Origin: JBIOYL01 sp044870185
GTDB lineage: Bacteria; Actinomycetota; CALGFH01
Assembly (NCBI GenBank): GCA_044870185.1
Contig: JBIOYL010000304.1
Location: 1 to 20,830, forward strand
Length of the DNA: 20,830 nucleotides
Direction of reading: 5' to 3'
The notes beneath the pieces are model-generated. The model did no database searches, was not told where the DNA came from, and worked only from the letters and a program-made list of their open reading frames with translations. Below are positions 7,813 through 15,087 of this stretch, one piece after another; position 1 is the stretch's first letter; every line of letters starts with the position of its first letter. The translations under genes were made by a program, and so were the position numbers.

Positions 7813-8043
7813 TCACCGAGCAGGCGTCCGTCGCAGCTCGTCGTCCGGGCGCAGCTCGAAGTGGACGGTCCTGCCGGTCGTGCGCCGCAGCAGCACGTGG
7901 TGGGCCAGCGGCACCAGCACGCCCTGCAGCAGCGGGTGCTTGCGGCGCAGCAGCCGGGCGGCACGCTCGCGGCGGTAGGTGACCAGCCGGGCGGTCTTCT
8001 GCTGCACGAACGGCGTCAGGGCGGGCGTGGTGGCGGTGGTGAC
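7813..8043 (-). pseudogene. remnant of a PPOX-class F420-dependent enzyme
   Basis: Read on the minus strand, the frame carries the N-terminal signature of PPOX-class F420-dependent oxidoreductases (TPALTPFVQQKTARLVTYRR). It then joins directly to the family's C-terminal segment (RRKHPLLQGVLVPLAHHVLL, then GRTVHFELRPDD). Intact members have roughly 75 more residues between these parts, holding most of the split-barrel and cofactor-binding strands. The in-frame junction is near 7966. The start codon is also lost: the frame runs in from the oxidoreductase remnant upstream. No active enzyme can be expected. Family assignment rests on remembered motif similarity. Confidence 0.65.
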
Positions 8044-8613
8044 CTGGCCGACCACCCAGCCGAGCTCGCGCAGCCGCAGCACCAGCGCGGCGGCGGCCAG
8101 CTCGCCGGGGAAGTACAGGCCGCCGCCGTACAGTCGCGCGACCGGGACCAGCTCCACCTCCAGGGCGGTGACTACCCCGAAGTTGCCCTTGCCGCCGCGG
8201 AGCCCCCAGAACAGGTCGTCGTGCTGGGTGGGAGTGACGTGGCGCAGGCGGCCGTCGGCCGGGACCAGGTCGATGCTGCGGACGTGGTCGGCGGCGTAGC
8301 CGTAGGCGCGGCCGAGCGGCCCGAGCCCGCCACCAAGCGTGTAGCCGACCGCGCCGACCAGCGGGGAGGAGCCGTTCAGCGGTGCCAGCCCGAACGGGGC
8401 TGCCTCGTGGATGACCTGCTCCCGGCGGACCCCTGCTTGGATTCGGGCGGTACGGGCAGCGGGGTCCAGCCACACTCCGGTCATCCGCCTGGTGTTGACC
8501 AGCAGCGCGTCGTCGGCCGGGCCGGCCGCGCCGTGGCCGGTGGCCTGGACCGCGACCGGCAGGTCGTGGGCGGCGGCGAAGCGGATCGCGGCCAGCACGT
8601 CGGCGGTCCCGGC
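8044..8613 (-). pseudogene. truncated FAD-linked (BBE-type) oxidoreductase
   Basis: The middle of a FAD_binding_4/berberine-bridge-type oxidoreductase. It shows GTADVLAAIRFAAAHDLPVA, the flavin-binding TGHG, YTLGGGLGPLGRAYGYAADH, DDLFWGLRGGKGNFGVVT and LYGGGLYFPGELAA. About 45 N-terminal residues, including the start, are missing: the frame is replaced at about 8605-8620 by DNA that reads as a LuxR gene on the other strand. The C-terminal half, including the usual BBE segment (Y-x-P-x-N-x-F-R-x-N-x-N), is replaced by the F420-enzyme remnant. The frame is open throughout, but in DNA this GC-rich stop codons are rare, so openness is weak evidence of function. It is only distantly similar to the homologue at 10573. 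Confidence 0.8.
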
Positions 8614-9178
8614 TACCGGGCGTTCATCCACCCCCTGGGCCTGGACGACGAGCTGCGGGCCGTGCTGCGCAGCGGCGGCTTGCTGTGGGGCTCGGTCAGC
8701 CTGTTCCGGCAGCCCGGCCAGCGCGGCTTCGACCAGCGCGAGCTCGACCTGGTCGCCAGCTTGTCCGCCCCGCTGGCCGAGGCCCTGCGCGTCCACGCCC
8801 GGCCACCTGGTCCGCCGCCGGTAGACGCCTGCCCCGACGGGCCGGGCGTGCTGCTGTTCGATCCCGCCGGGACGCTCGTCTCGGCCAACGACCAGGCGCG
8901 GCGCTGGCTCGCCGAGCTGTCCGACGGACCCTCCAGCCCCACGCCGCTGGGGATCCGCCCGCGAGCTCCAGATCACCGTGCTGATCGCCCGCGGACTGAC
9001 CACCGGGGAGATCGCCGCGCGACTGTTCCTGTCGCCGCACACCGTGCGCGACCACGTCCAGGCGATCTTCGACAAGATCGACGTCTCCAGCCGCGGCGAG
9101 CTGGTGGCCAGGCTGTTCGCCGAGCACCATGCCCCCCAGGTGCGCGACGGCACCATGGTCCGCGTCTGGGACGGCTGA
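8611..9178 (+). pseudogene. degraded LuxR-family regulator
   Basis: Two out-of-frame pieces of one LuxR-type regulator. The first (8611 to about 8955) reads LDDELRAVLRSGGLLWGSVS, QRELDLVASLSAPLAEALR and GVLLFDPAGTLVSANDQA, matching the sensor part of the regulator at 9249-10405. The second (about 8957-9178) reads the DNA-binding domain: RELQITVLIARGLTTGEIAA, then SPHTVRDHVQAIFDKIDVSS. Compared with that homologue, about 130 N-terminal residues and about 100 residues between sensor and HTH are missing, with a frame change at the internal junction. An internal ATG at 8978 could express a bare HTH of 66 residues, but I see no convincing ribosome-binding site. Confidence 0.78.
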
Positions 9179-9248
9179 GGGCCGCGAGCCGGCGGGCGGC
9201 TCGCCCGGCCAAGGCTGCGGCGGCCGCACCGGCGCCGTCGGGTGCCGT

Positions 9249-10405
9249 TCAGCCGGTCCAGGAGCCGGACGGGCCCGCAGCGGCCCAGGGTCGGCCGAAG
9301 CCGAAGACCTCGCCGGCGAGATCGCGGCGGGAGCGGACGCCGGTCTTGTCGAAGATCGCCTGGACGTGGTCCTGCACCGTCCAGGGCGAGATGAACAGCC
9401 GCTCGGCGATCTGCCCGGTGGTGTGGCCCTGCACCACCAGCATGGCGACCTCCCGCTCGCGGCGGCTGAGCCCGGCCGCGCGGGCCAGCACCGGCGCGAC
9501 CTGTTCGGGTCGGGCCGGCTCCAGCACGACCGCGACCCGCGGCCTGCCACCACCGTCGTTGCGGCCGTCGCTGCTCCGGCCGTGCAGGCAGGTGGCACGC
9601 ACGTGCAGCCAGCTCCCTGTGGGCAGCCGCAGCCGACCACGGGGGGCCGAGGCCGGCGCCGGGTCGGGGGCGCGTGCGGCGCAGGCGACCGCGTACACCA
9701 CGGCGGGCATCGGTTGGTGAGAACCCGGCCAGGACAGCTCCGCCAGCTCGGCGAGCCAGGCCTCGGCTTCGGGCTGATCGACTCCACCTGGTTGGCCGCG
9801 TCCAGGACGAGCACGCCGGGCCCGGCGGGGGCGGCGCCAGGATCGGGGGCCGACAGCACCCAGCCGCGCAGCGCGGCGGCCAGATGGGGCACCAGGCCGG
9901 CGACGAAGGCGACTTCCGCTTCCGCGGCACTAAAGTCGGGCCGCCCCTCGAAGCGGAACAGGTGCAGGAAGCCCCAGGCGTCGCCGTCGCAGACGAGCAC
10001 GGCGCGCAGCTCGTGCGCGTAGCCGTGGGCGGTCAGCAGCTCCCGGCGACCGGCCACCAGCCCGGACCCGTCGCGGGCGGCCACGGCGTCGGACAGCCGC
10101 CGCACCGGGGGGTTGGCGGCGGCCAGCCCGCGGAGGGTGAACGGGTCCATTCGCCGCTGGTCGAGCTCGATCGCGCGGCCGGGCGGCAGCGCGGTGCCCC
10201 ACGAGCGGGTCGGGACCATCGTCACCGGGTCGACGGCGCCGGCGCACCAGGCGTCGAAGCCGACCGCGGTCCCGAGCGCGTCCAGCAGCTCGCCGGGCGG
10301 GACGGTCAGGTCGCGGCCGGACGCCACCAGCCGCAGGATGCGGTGCCGCTGCCAGGCGAGCTGCTGGCGGCGCTGCGTGGGCAGGTTCAGGTCGGTTGCG
10401 TCCAT
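9249..10405 (-). pseudogene. LuxR-family regulator broken by a single-base deletion
   Basis: A LuxR-type regulator of 385 residues if repaired. The N-terminal sensor region (GELLDALGTAVGFDAWCAGA, then ELRAVLVCDGDAWGFLHLFR) resembles a GAF-like domain. Next comes a PAS-like stretch (GVLVLDAANQVES), a linker, and the C-terminal HTH (GLSRREREVAMLVVQG, then SPWTVQDHVQAIFDKTGVRS). Reading from the ATG at 10405, the frame is lost near 9774-9780; past it, AEAWLAELAELSWPG continues one frame over. One added base restores both the codon count and alignment to the homologue at 8611. It could be a real mutation or a sequencing error; no long homopolymer is present. The gene is divergent from the FAD oxidoreductase at 10573, which it probably regulates. 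If the lesion is an error, this is an ordinary intact regulator. Confidence 0.82.
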
Positions 10406-10437
10406 GCCCCAGAGTGCACCCGCTCACGCCCGCCGGA

Positions 10438-10458
10438 AATCCCAGGCCGCCTGGGATT
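10438..10458. promoter_or_regulatory. perfect 21-bp palindrome, probable LuxR-type operator
   Basis: The arms AATCCCAGG and CCTGGGATT are perfect complements around a 3-base centre (CCG). The palindrome lies between the divergent LuxR and FAD-oxidoreductase genes, centred at 10448, 43 bases from the regulator's start and about 44 bases upstream of the predicted oxidoreductase transcription start. That is the usual position for a LuxR-type activator next to RNA polymerase. That this regulator binds it is inference. Confidence 0.65.
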
Positions 10459-10485
10459 GGCCGCGTCCGGCCTCCTTCCTAGCCT
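10457..10485 (+). promoter_or_regulatory. candidate promoter of the FAD oxidoreductase
   Basis: TTGGCC (10457-10462) and TAGCCT (10480-10485) are separated by exactly 17 bases; TAGCCT fits the actinobacterial TANNNT -10 pattern. The -35 overlaps the right arm of the palindrome, consistent with activation at a weak promoter. The 5' leader would be about 80 bases. Confidence 0.45.
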
Positions 10486-10572
10486 GGCTCCCGGACCAGC
10501 GACCACCGGCCGCGGCCACCGCGGCGAGGTCCCGGCCGCCGGCCGGTCGACGCACCGTGGAGGGACCTGCTC

Positions 10573-11957
10573 GTGGACCACGACACTGCCACCATCCTGC
10601 TCGGCCGCTTCGGCGGGGAGCTGCTCGGCCCGTCCGACGCCGGCTACGAGCAGGCCCGCCGGGTGTTCAACGGCGCCGTCGACCGCCGTCCGGCGCTGAT
10701 CGCCCGCTGCGCCCGGGTCGACGACGTCATCGCCGCGCTCGCCTACGCCCGCGAGCGAGCGCTGCCGGTCAGCGTGCGCGCCGGCGGGCACAGCGCCGCC
10801 GGTCACGCCGTGGCCGACGGCGGCCTGGTCATCGACCTGCGCCCGATGCACGCCGTCCGCGTCGACCCGGAACGCCGCCGCGCGCTGGTCGAGGGCGGTG
10901 CCACCTGGGCCGAGCTGGACCGGGCCAGCCAGGCGCACGGGCTGGCGGTCACCGGCGGGCGCACCTCCACCACCGAGTGGCCGGGGTCACCCTGGGCGGC
11001 GGCTCCGGCTGGCTGGAGCGCACCCTCGGCCCCTCCTGCGACCACCTGGTCGCCGCCGAGGTGGTCACCGCCGACGGGCGGCTGCTGGCCGCCGACGCCG
11101 ACGAGCATCCCGACCTGTGGTGGGCGCTGCGCGGCGGCGGTGGCAACTTCGGCGTGGTCACCCAGCTGGAGCTCTGCCTGCACCCGGTCGGCCCGACGGC
11201 GCTGGCCGGCCAGCTGCTGCACCCCCGCGACCGGGCCGCCGAGCTGCTGGCCCTGGTCCGCGACGTCATGGCGGACGCCCCCGACGAGCTCGGTGTGGGC
11301 TGCGCCCTGGCCGCCACCCCGGACCTGCCGTTCCTGCCCGAGCCGGTGCGGGGTCGGCCGGTCGTGGGGGTGACCCTCTGCTGGTGCGGCGAGGTGGCCG
11401 ACGGCGAACGGGCCATCGGACCGCTGCGAACGTTCGGCCCGCCCGCGCTGGACTCGGTCCGGCCGATGCCCTACGTCGACGCCCAGCGGCTGCTGGACCC
11501 GCTGGTCCCACCCGGGCGGCGCTACCAGGTCAGCGGCACCTACCTGCGCGCGCTGCCCGACGCCGCGATCGGGGTGCTGGTCGCCCAGGCCGGCCGGGCG
11601 CCCTCGCCCGGCATCGACCTGGTGGTGGCACCCCAGGGCGGCCGGCTGGCCCGCCCACCCGCGACGGCGAGCGCCTTCGACGCCCACCAGCGCCAGGCGG
11701 CCTACAACACCCAGATCCTGACCGGCTGGGACGACCCTGGCGACGACGAGCGCGAGGCCGGCTGGGTCGCTGCCACCCGCGCGGCGCTGGAGCCCTGGAG
11801 CGCCGGCAGCGGCTACCTGAACTTCCTCGGCGACGAAGGCCCCGACCGTGTCCGGGCGGCGTTCTCGCCCGCCACCTGGACCCGCCTGCGCCAGGTCAAG
11901 GCCCGCTACGACCCCGACAACCTGTTCCGCCACAACCACAACATCCCGCCGAGCTGA
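10573..11957 (+). pseudogene. FAD-linked (BBE-type) oxidoreductase with a single-base deletion
   Basis: A berberine-bridge-type FAD oxidoreductase of 461 residues if repaired, a full family length. It has the FAD_binding_4 domain with candidate flavin-linked H73 in RAGGHSAAGH, the GGRTSTT/VAGVTLGGGSGWLER loop, WWALRGGGGNFGVVTQLEL, a substrate domain, and the C-terminal BBE motif YDPDNLFRHNHNIPPS. Such enzymes use covalently bound FAD to oxidise sugars, alkaloid-like or polyketide substrates. The GTG start at 10573 follows GGAGGGA. The frame breaks near 10974-10978: GGRTSTTEWPGS should read on as VAGVTLGGG one frame over, so one base is missing just before GTGGCC. Everything else is well preserved, so the lesion is recent or a sequencing error. 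It is divergent from the LuxR regulator, with the operator between. Confidence 0.87.
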
Positions 11958-12184
11958 GCAGGCACGCATCGTGCTGCGGCGGTCCCTGCTGGCCGGCCTG
12001 CGACGGGTCCGGGATCCCACCGCGGGCCTCGTCGCTCGCACCGGCGAACGCCACCACGAGCGCGGTCCGCGCCCGCTCCCGGAACGGGTCTCCGACAGCC
12101 AGCACGAGCGGCTCGGTCACCGTCACGATCACCAACCATGGCCGAGCTCGCCCGAACCTCGGCGTCGGGCTAGCATCATCTGCC
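11958..12184. other. intergenic stretch, promoter only
   Basis: These 227 bases separate two same-strand genes. I see no convincing coding sequence or terminator. A minus-strand open frame crosses it but runs antisense into both neighbours. The only recognisable element is the TAGCAT box at 12171. Confidence 0.5.
12171..12176 (+). promoter_or_regulatory. -10 box, possible leaderless promoter
   Basis: TAGCAT fits TANNNT and ends eight bases before the ATG at 12185, which itself lacks a Shine-Dalgarno sequence. This suggests the message starts at or within a couple of bases of the start codon. No clear -35. Confidence 0.42.
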
Positions 12185-13261
12185 ATGCCGATCCGACGGA
12201 TGAACCGCGAGCAGTTCTTCGGCCAGCTGGCCGCCCTCGACGAGCAGCGGCTGAAGAAGGCCCTGTGGAACCTGTACTGGCGAGGCTCGGCGGCCATGCG
12301 GCAGCGCATCGAAGCCGAGATCGCCCCGGACCAGCCCGATCGTGGCAAGCGCCTGGCGAAGGAACCGGCTGATCCACACCTGCTGCTGGGCGAGGTGGGC
12401 GAGTTCGTCGCCCTGGCACGCTCGGGCGCGTACATGGCCGGTGACCGGCGCGTGTCGCCACGAGAACGCACGCGCTGGCGGTTCACGTTCCAGCGTCTGG
12501 TCGGCGATGCGCGGGATGGCCTGCGCGCCCAGGACGCCGCTGCCGCGGCAGCCGCACTGGAGCAGCTCATCGACCTGGCCTGCGAGATGCGTGACTACGA
12601 CTACTTCCATTCCGAGGACCCCGTGGAGGCGGCAGGGTTCGTGGTGTCGGACGCGGTGGCGCTGCTGTGGGGCACGCTGCAGGCCCAGTACGGGTTTGCT
12701 GGCTTCGCCGAGCGTGCGGCGCCCCAGCTGATCCGGTGGGAGTCCCGCTACGGCTGGACGCGCAGCGGGTGGGGCCGGGTCAGCGAGAAGGAGAGCTCGC
12801 TGGCCAGTGTGCTCGCGCAGATGCTGCCGGTCCCCGACGCCTGGGTCGGGTTCGCCGACCGCTACCTGGACGCGCTCGACCGCCTCGCCCGCGCCGCCCC
12901 GGCTGCACGCAGCCGCGTTCGGCAATCTCTGGGCTACGACCGTGACCGGCGGACCGCGGCGCTGGCCGAATGGCATGGCCTGCTGCTCGACCGGCTCATC
13001 GGCTCCGAGGCCGAGGATCGCCTCGACCGGCTGGCCCGCCATCCCGCGCTGGGCGGCCCGGAACTTGCGTTCTTGCAGGCCCAGCTGGCGTACCGGCGCG
13101 GCGATGTCGGCAACGCCCGCAGCCTGGTGCACGCGAGCCTGCAGCAACTCCCCGGCCACCAGGGCTTCCTCGACTTCGCGACCGAGATCGGCGCGCCCCT
13201 GCCGCCTCGCGCCCAGCAGATCATCGAGGAACGCTCGATCATCGAGAAACGCTCGCGCTGA
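12185..13261 (+). CDS. hypothetical soluble helical protein
   Basis: A 358-aa protein I do not recognise. It has no signal peptide or membrane helix and looks almost wholly alpha-helical. Distinct stretches are MNREQFFGQLAALDEQRLKK, the basic YWRGSAAMRQRIEAEI, VSPRERTRWRFTFQRLV, the acidic-aromatic CEMRDYDYFHSEDPVEAAG, and ESRYGWTRSGWGRVSEKESS. The second half (LGGPELAFLQAQLAYRRGDV, then ARSLVHASLQQLPGHQGF) reads like a degenerate helical-hairpin (TPR-like) repeat. It ends with two near-identical IIE(E/K)RS units. ATG 12185 fits the nearby -10 box; ATG 12200 would be five residues shorter. It converges with the sigma-factor gene. No function can be assigned. Confidence 0.78.
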   Translation: MPIRRMNREQFFGQLAALDEQRLKKALWNLYWRGSAAMRQRIEAEIAPDQPDRGKRLAKEPADPHLLLGEVGEFVALARSGAYMAGDRRVSPRERTRWRFTFQRLVGDARDGLRAQDAAAAAAALEQLIDLACEMRDYDYFHSEDPVEAAGFVVSDAVALLWGTLQAQYGFAGFAERAAPQLIRWESRYGWTRSGWGRVSEKESSLASVLAQMLPVPDAWVGFADRYLDALDRLARAAPAARSRVRQSLGYDRDRRTAALAEWHGLLLDRLIGSEAEDRLDRLARHPALGGPELAFLQAQLAYRRGDVGNARSLVHASLQQLPGHQGFLDFATEIGAPLPPRAQQIIEERSIIEKRSR

Positions 13262-13286
13262 CCCGCCGGCGAAAGCCACCTCGAAG

Positions 13287-13319
13287 CTGACCGAGCCGCA
13301 ACGGAAGCTGGCTCGTCAG
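13287..13319. terminator. hairpin between convergent genes
   Basis: CTGACCGAGCC (13287-13297) pairs with GGCTCGTCAG (13310-13319) with one bulged C, around a 12-base loop. It lies just past the stop at 13261 and overlaps the stop of the opposing sigma-factor gene, so it could terminate both transcripts. Confidence 0.42.
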
Positions 13320-14188
13320 TCCTCCAGGACCGCCAGGTCGAGCCGGCGGAGCCGCTCCGGGTCGGCGAGCAGGTCGATCGCGACGATCCTCCCGCGCGTG
13401 ATCGTGAAGGCGAAGACCACCCGTGGCCGTCCGCCCGGAGCCCACACGGCCCCGGCGGCGCCGTTGACGAGCGCCGGTCGTGCGGCCCGGGCACGTCCCG
13501 AGAAGGCGCCGGCCACGGCCGCCGCACCGCGGACCTCCCTGGATGCGCCCGCTTGCACGGCGGCGTGGTCGGCTCGGAGCACGACGTCCGGGTCGAGCAC
13601 CGCGAGCAGGGCGTCGAAGTCACCGCCGCGCGAGGCGGCCAGGAAGGCGTCCACGACTGCTCGCTGGCGGGTCAGGTCGGTGTCGGGGGGCGCCGCGCCC
13701 TGCACCCGGCGGCGTGCGCGGCTGGCGAGCTGCCGTGCCGCGGCCGGGGAGCGCTCCACGATGGGCGCGATCTCGTCGAAGGGCACGGCGAAGGTGTCGT
13801 GCAGCACGAAGGCGAGCCGCTCGGCGGGAGTCAGCGTGTCGAGGACCACCAGCAGCGCCAGCCCGACCCCCTCGGCCAGCAACGCCTCGTGCTCGGGGTC
13901 GCCCCCGTCCTCGCGGCCGGCGACCGGGTCGGGCAGGTGCGCGCCCTGGGGCTGCTCGCGCCTGGATGCGCGCGACTGCAGCATGTTCAGGCACACCCGC
14001 GCGACGACCGTCGTCAGCCATCCGCCCAGGTTCTCCACGCCACTCGCATTGGAGCGGCTGAGCCGCAGCCAGGCCTCCTGGACCGCGTCGTCGGCCTCGC
14101 TCGCCGAGCCGAGCATCCGGTAGGCCACCGCCCGCAGGTGGGTGCGGTGGGCCTCGAACCGCTCGGCCAGCCAGTCGTGTTGGTCCAT
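13316..14188 (-). CDS. ECF41-type RNA polymerase sigma factor
   Basis: A 290-aa extracytoplasmic-function sigma factor with a fused C-terminal domain. Region sigma2 (about 10-75) shows FEAHRTHLRAVAYRMLGSAS and EADDAVQEAWLRLSRSN; sigma4 (about 110-165) shows LDTLTPAERLAFVLHDTFAV and FDEIAPIVERSPAAARQLAS. Residues about 175-285 form a SnoaL-like domain (RQRAVVDAFLAASRGGDFDA), closing with DPERLRRLDL, a variant of the NPDKL motif of group ECF41. In that group the fused domain replaces a separate anti-sigma factor and tunes activity. The ATG at 14188 has AGGAAG six bases upstream. ECF41 genes usually sit beside an oxidoreductase, carboxymuconolactone decarboxylase or epimerase gene; none is adjacent here. 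Probably self-regulated through the promoter at 14224-14250. Confidence 0.92.
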   Translation of the reverse strand: MDQHDWLAERFEAHRTHLRAVAYRMLGSASEADDAVQEAWLRLSRSNASGVENLGGWLTTVVARVCLNMLQSRASRREQPQGAHLPDPVAGREDGGDPEHEALLAEGVGLALLVVLDTLTPAERLAFVLHDTFAVPFDEIAPIVERSPAAARQLASRARRRVQGAAPPDTDLTRQRAVVDAFLAASRGGDFDALLAVLDPDVVLRADHAAVQAGASREVRGAAAVAGAFSGRARAARPALVNGAAGAVWAPGGRPRVVFAFTITRGRIVAIDLLADPERLRRLDLAVLED

Positions 14189-14223
14189 CGGTCACTTCCT
14201 TGGTCGCGGTCGGTCATACCACT

Positions 14224-14250
14224 GACCGACCAAACCCCGTCGGTGTGACC
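14224..14250 (-). promoter_or_regulatory. candidate ECF41-dependent autoregulatory promoter
   Basis: On the minus strand GGTCACA (14250-14244) is followed after exactly 16 bases by GGTC (14227-14224), 35 bases before the sigma factor's ATG. The known ECF41 target pattern is TGTCACA, 16 bases, CGTC, so this site differs at one position in each box and has the exact spacing. Confidence 0.5.
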
Positions 14251-14397
14251 AGCAACGCAAGCTGATCGCCCCTGGCCCTCGCGATCGTCATGACCAGAGC
14301 AGCACGGCCCTGCCCTGTGGACAGAACAGCCCGACAGGAGTATGTCAAGCCCCGCGTGCATCATGGGAGGCGACGAGCGCGAGCAGTGAGGTCACCA

Positions 14398-14829
14398 GTG
14401 CCACGAACGAAGGGTTGGGTCTTCGCGCCTGACCGCGGCGGGACGCCGATCCCGGAGCCGGTCAGGCGCCGCACGGAGCAGCGCATCCGCCGCTACGCCG
14501 AGCAGCACTTCGCCGGCCGCTACACCCGGCTCGAGATCCGCTTCCGCGGGCAGTTCTGCTACATCGACGCCTACACCGAACCGGCGCCGTTCCCCGACGA
14601 CTGGCCGCCGGCGGACTGGCCGGGAACACGCGAGGAGTACCTGGAGCGGCTGCGCAACACCCCGGTTCACCTGTGTCGCCTGCGCTACTTCGGCGGCGAG
14701 GACCGCTGGGGCTTCGCCTTCTACACCTACAGCAACGAGCGCTACGAGCTGTCGGTGTTCCCGTCGGGCGAGTTCCTCGGCCCGCCCGAGGAGGCCTTCG
14801 GGGTCGCGGCCGGGGCGTACCTGCGCTGA
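14398..14829 (+). CDS. conserved hypothetical protein
   Basis: A 143-aa soluble protein. I have the impression of close relatives in many bacteria, but know of no function. It opens PRTKGWVFAPDRGGTPIP, then has a basic helix (VRRRTEQRIRRYAEQHFAG), beta-like RLEIRFRGQFCYIDAYTEP, a Pro/Trp-rich loop (DDWPPADWPGTREEYLERLR), and a strikingly aromatic block (HLCRLRYFGGEDRWGFAFYT, then YSNERYELSVFPSGEF). The GTG at 14398 is supported by GTGAGG six bases upstream; an upstream in-frame ATG at 14290 would add 36 residues that look like antisense noise. It sits alone between the divergent sigma factor and the gat operon. Confidence 0.82.
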   Translation: MPRTKGWVFAPDRGGTPIPEPVRRRTEQRIRRYAEQHFAGRYTRLEIRFRGQFCYIDAYTEPAPFPDDWPPADWPGTREEYLERLRNTPVHLCRLRYFGGEDRWGFAFYTYSNERYELSVFPSGEFLGPPEEAFGVAAGAYLR

Positions 14830-15002
14830 GCCGCTGCGCGGCCGCGCCGGCGTGCAAGGGTGCGTCGCGGGCGGTGCGAGGGTGAGCTCTTCGCCTGCTT
14901 GCCGTCCCGGCCGGCCGAGGCCTGCGCGGGCCCATCCGCGGCCGCCCGTGGCAGCGTGGCGTGGCGCTGGGAATTCGACGGCGGCCGGCCCGCCCGAGTG
15001 GG

Positions 15003-15008
15003 TAGACT
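15003..15008 (+). promoter_or_regulatory. candidate -10 box of the gatCAB operon
   Basis: TAGACT fits TANNNT and lies 79 bases before the gatC ATG in an otherwise featureless 258-base gap (14830-15087). No good -35 at 16-18 bases. Confidence 0.4.
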
Positions 15009-15087
15009 CGGCCGTCCGCACCGAATACCGCACGCGCACGCGTGCCGGGCCCGCGAGGGCCAAAGCGCCGCAGTTCGAGGAAGCGCC

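Noticed and set aside
9179..9248. Possible terminator hairpin (GGGC-GGCTC-GCCC) between the two LuxR genes
   Set aside because: The stem is only four clean base pairs in DNA where such matches are expected by chance.
9774..9780. Programmed ribosomal frameshift in the LuxR gene
   Set aside because: No slippery heptamer, no evident downstream structure, and the neighbouring oxidoreductase carries a similar unprogrammed-looking lesion; mutation or error is simpler.
11906..12184. Minus-strand frame beginning MADDASPTPRFG, crossing the gap before the 358-aa gene
   Set aside because: Runs antisense into the end of the oxidoreductase, has no ribosome-binding site and no recognisable domain, although part (LVIVTVTEPLVLAVGD) looks protein-like.
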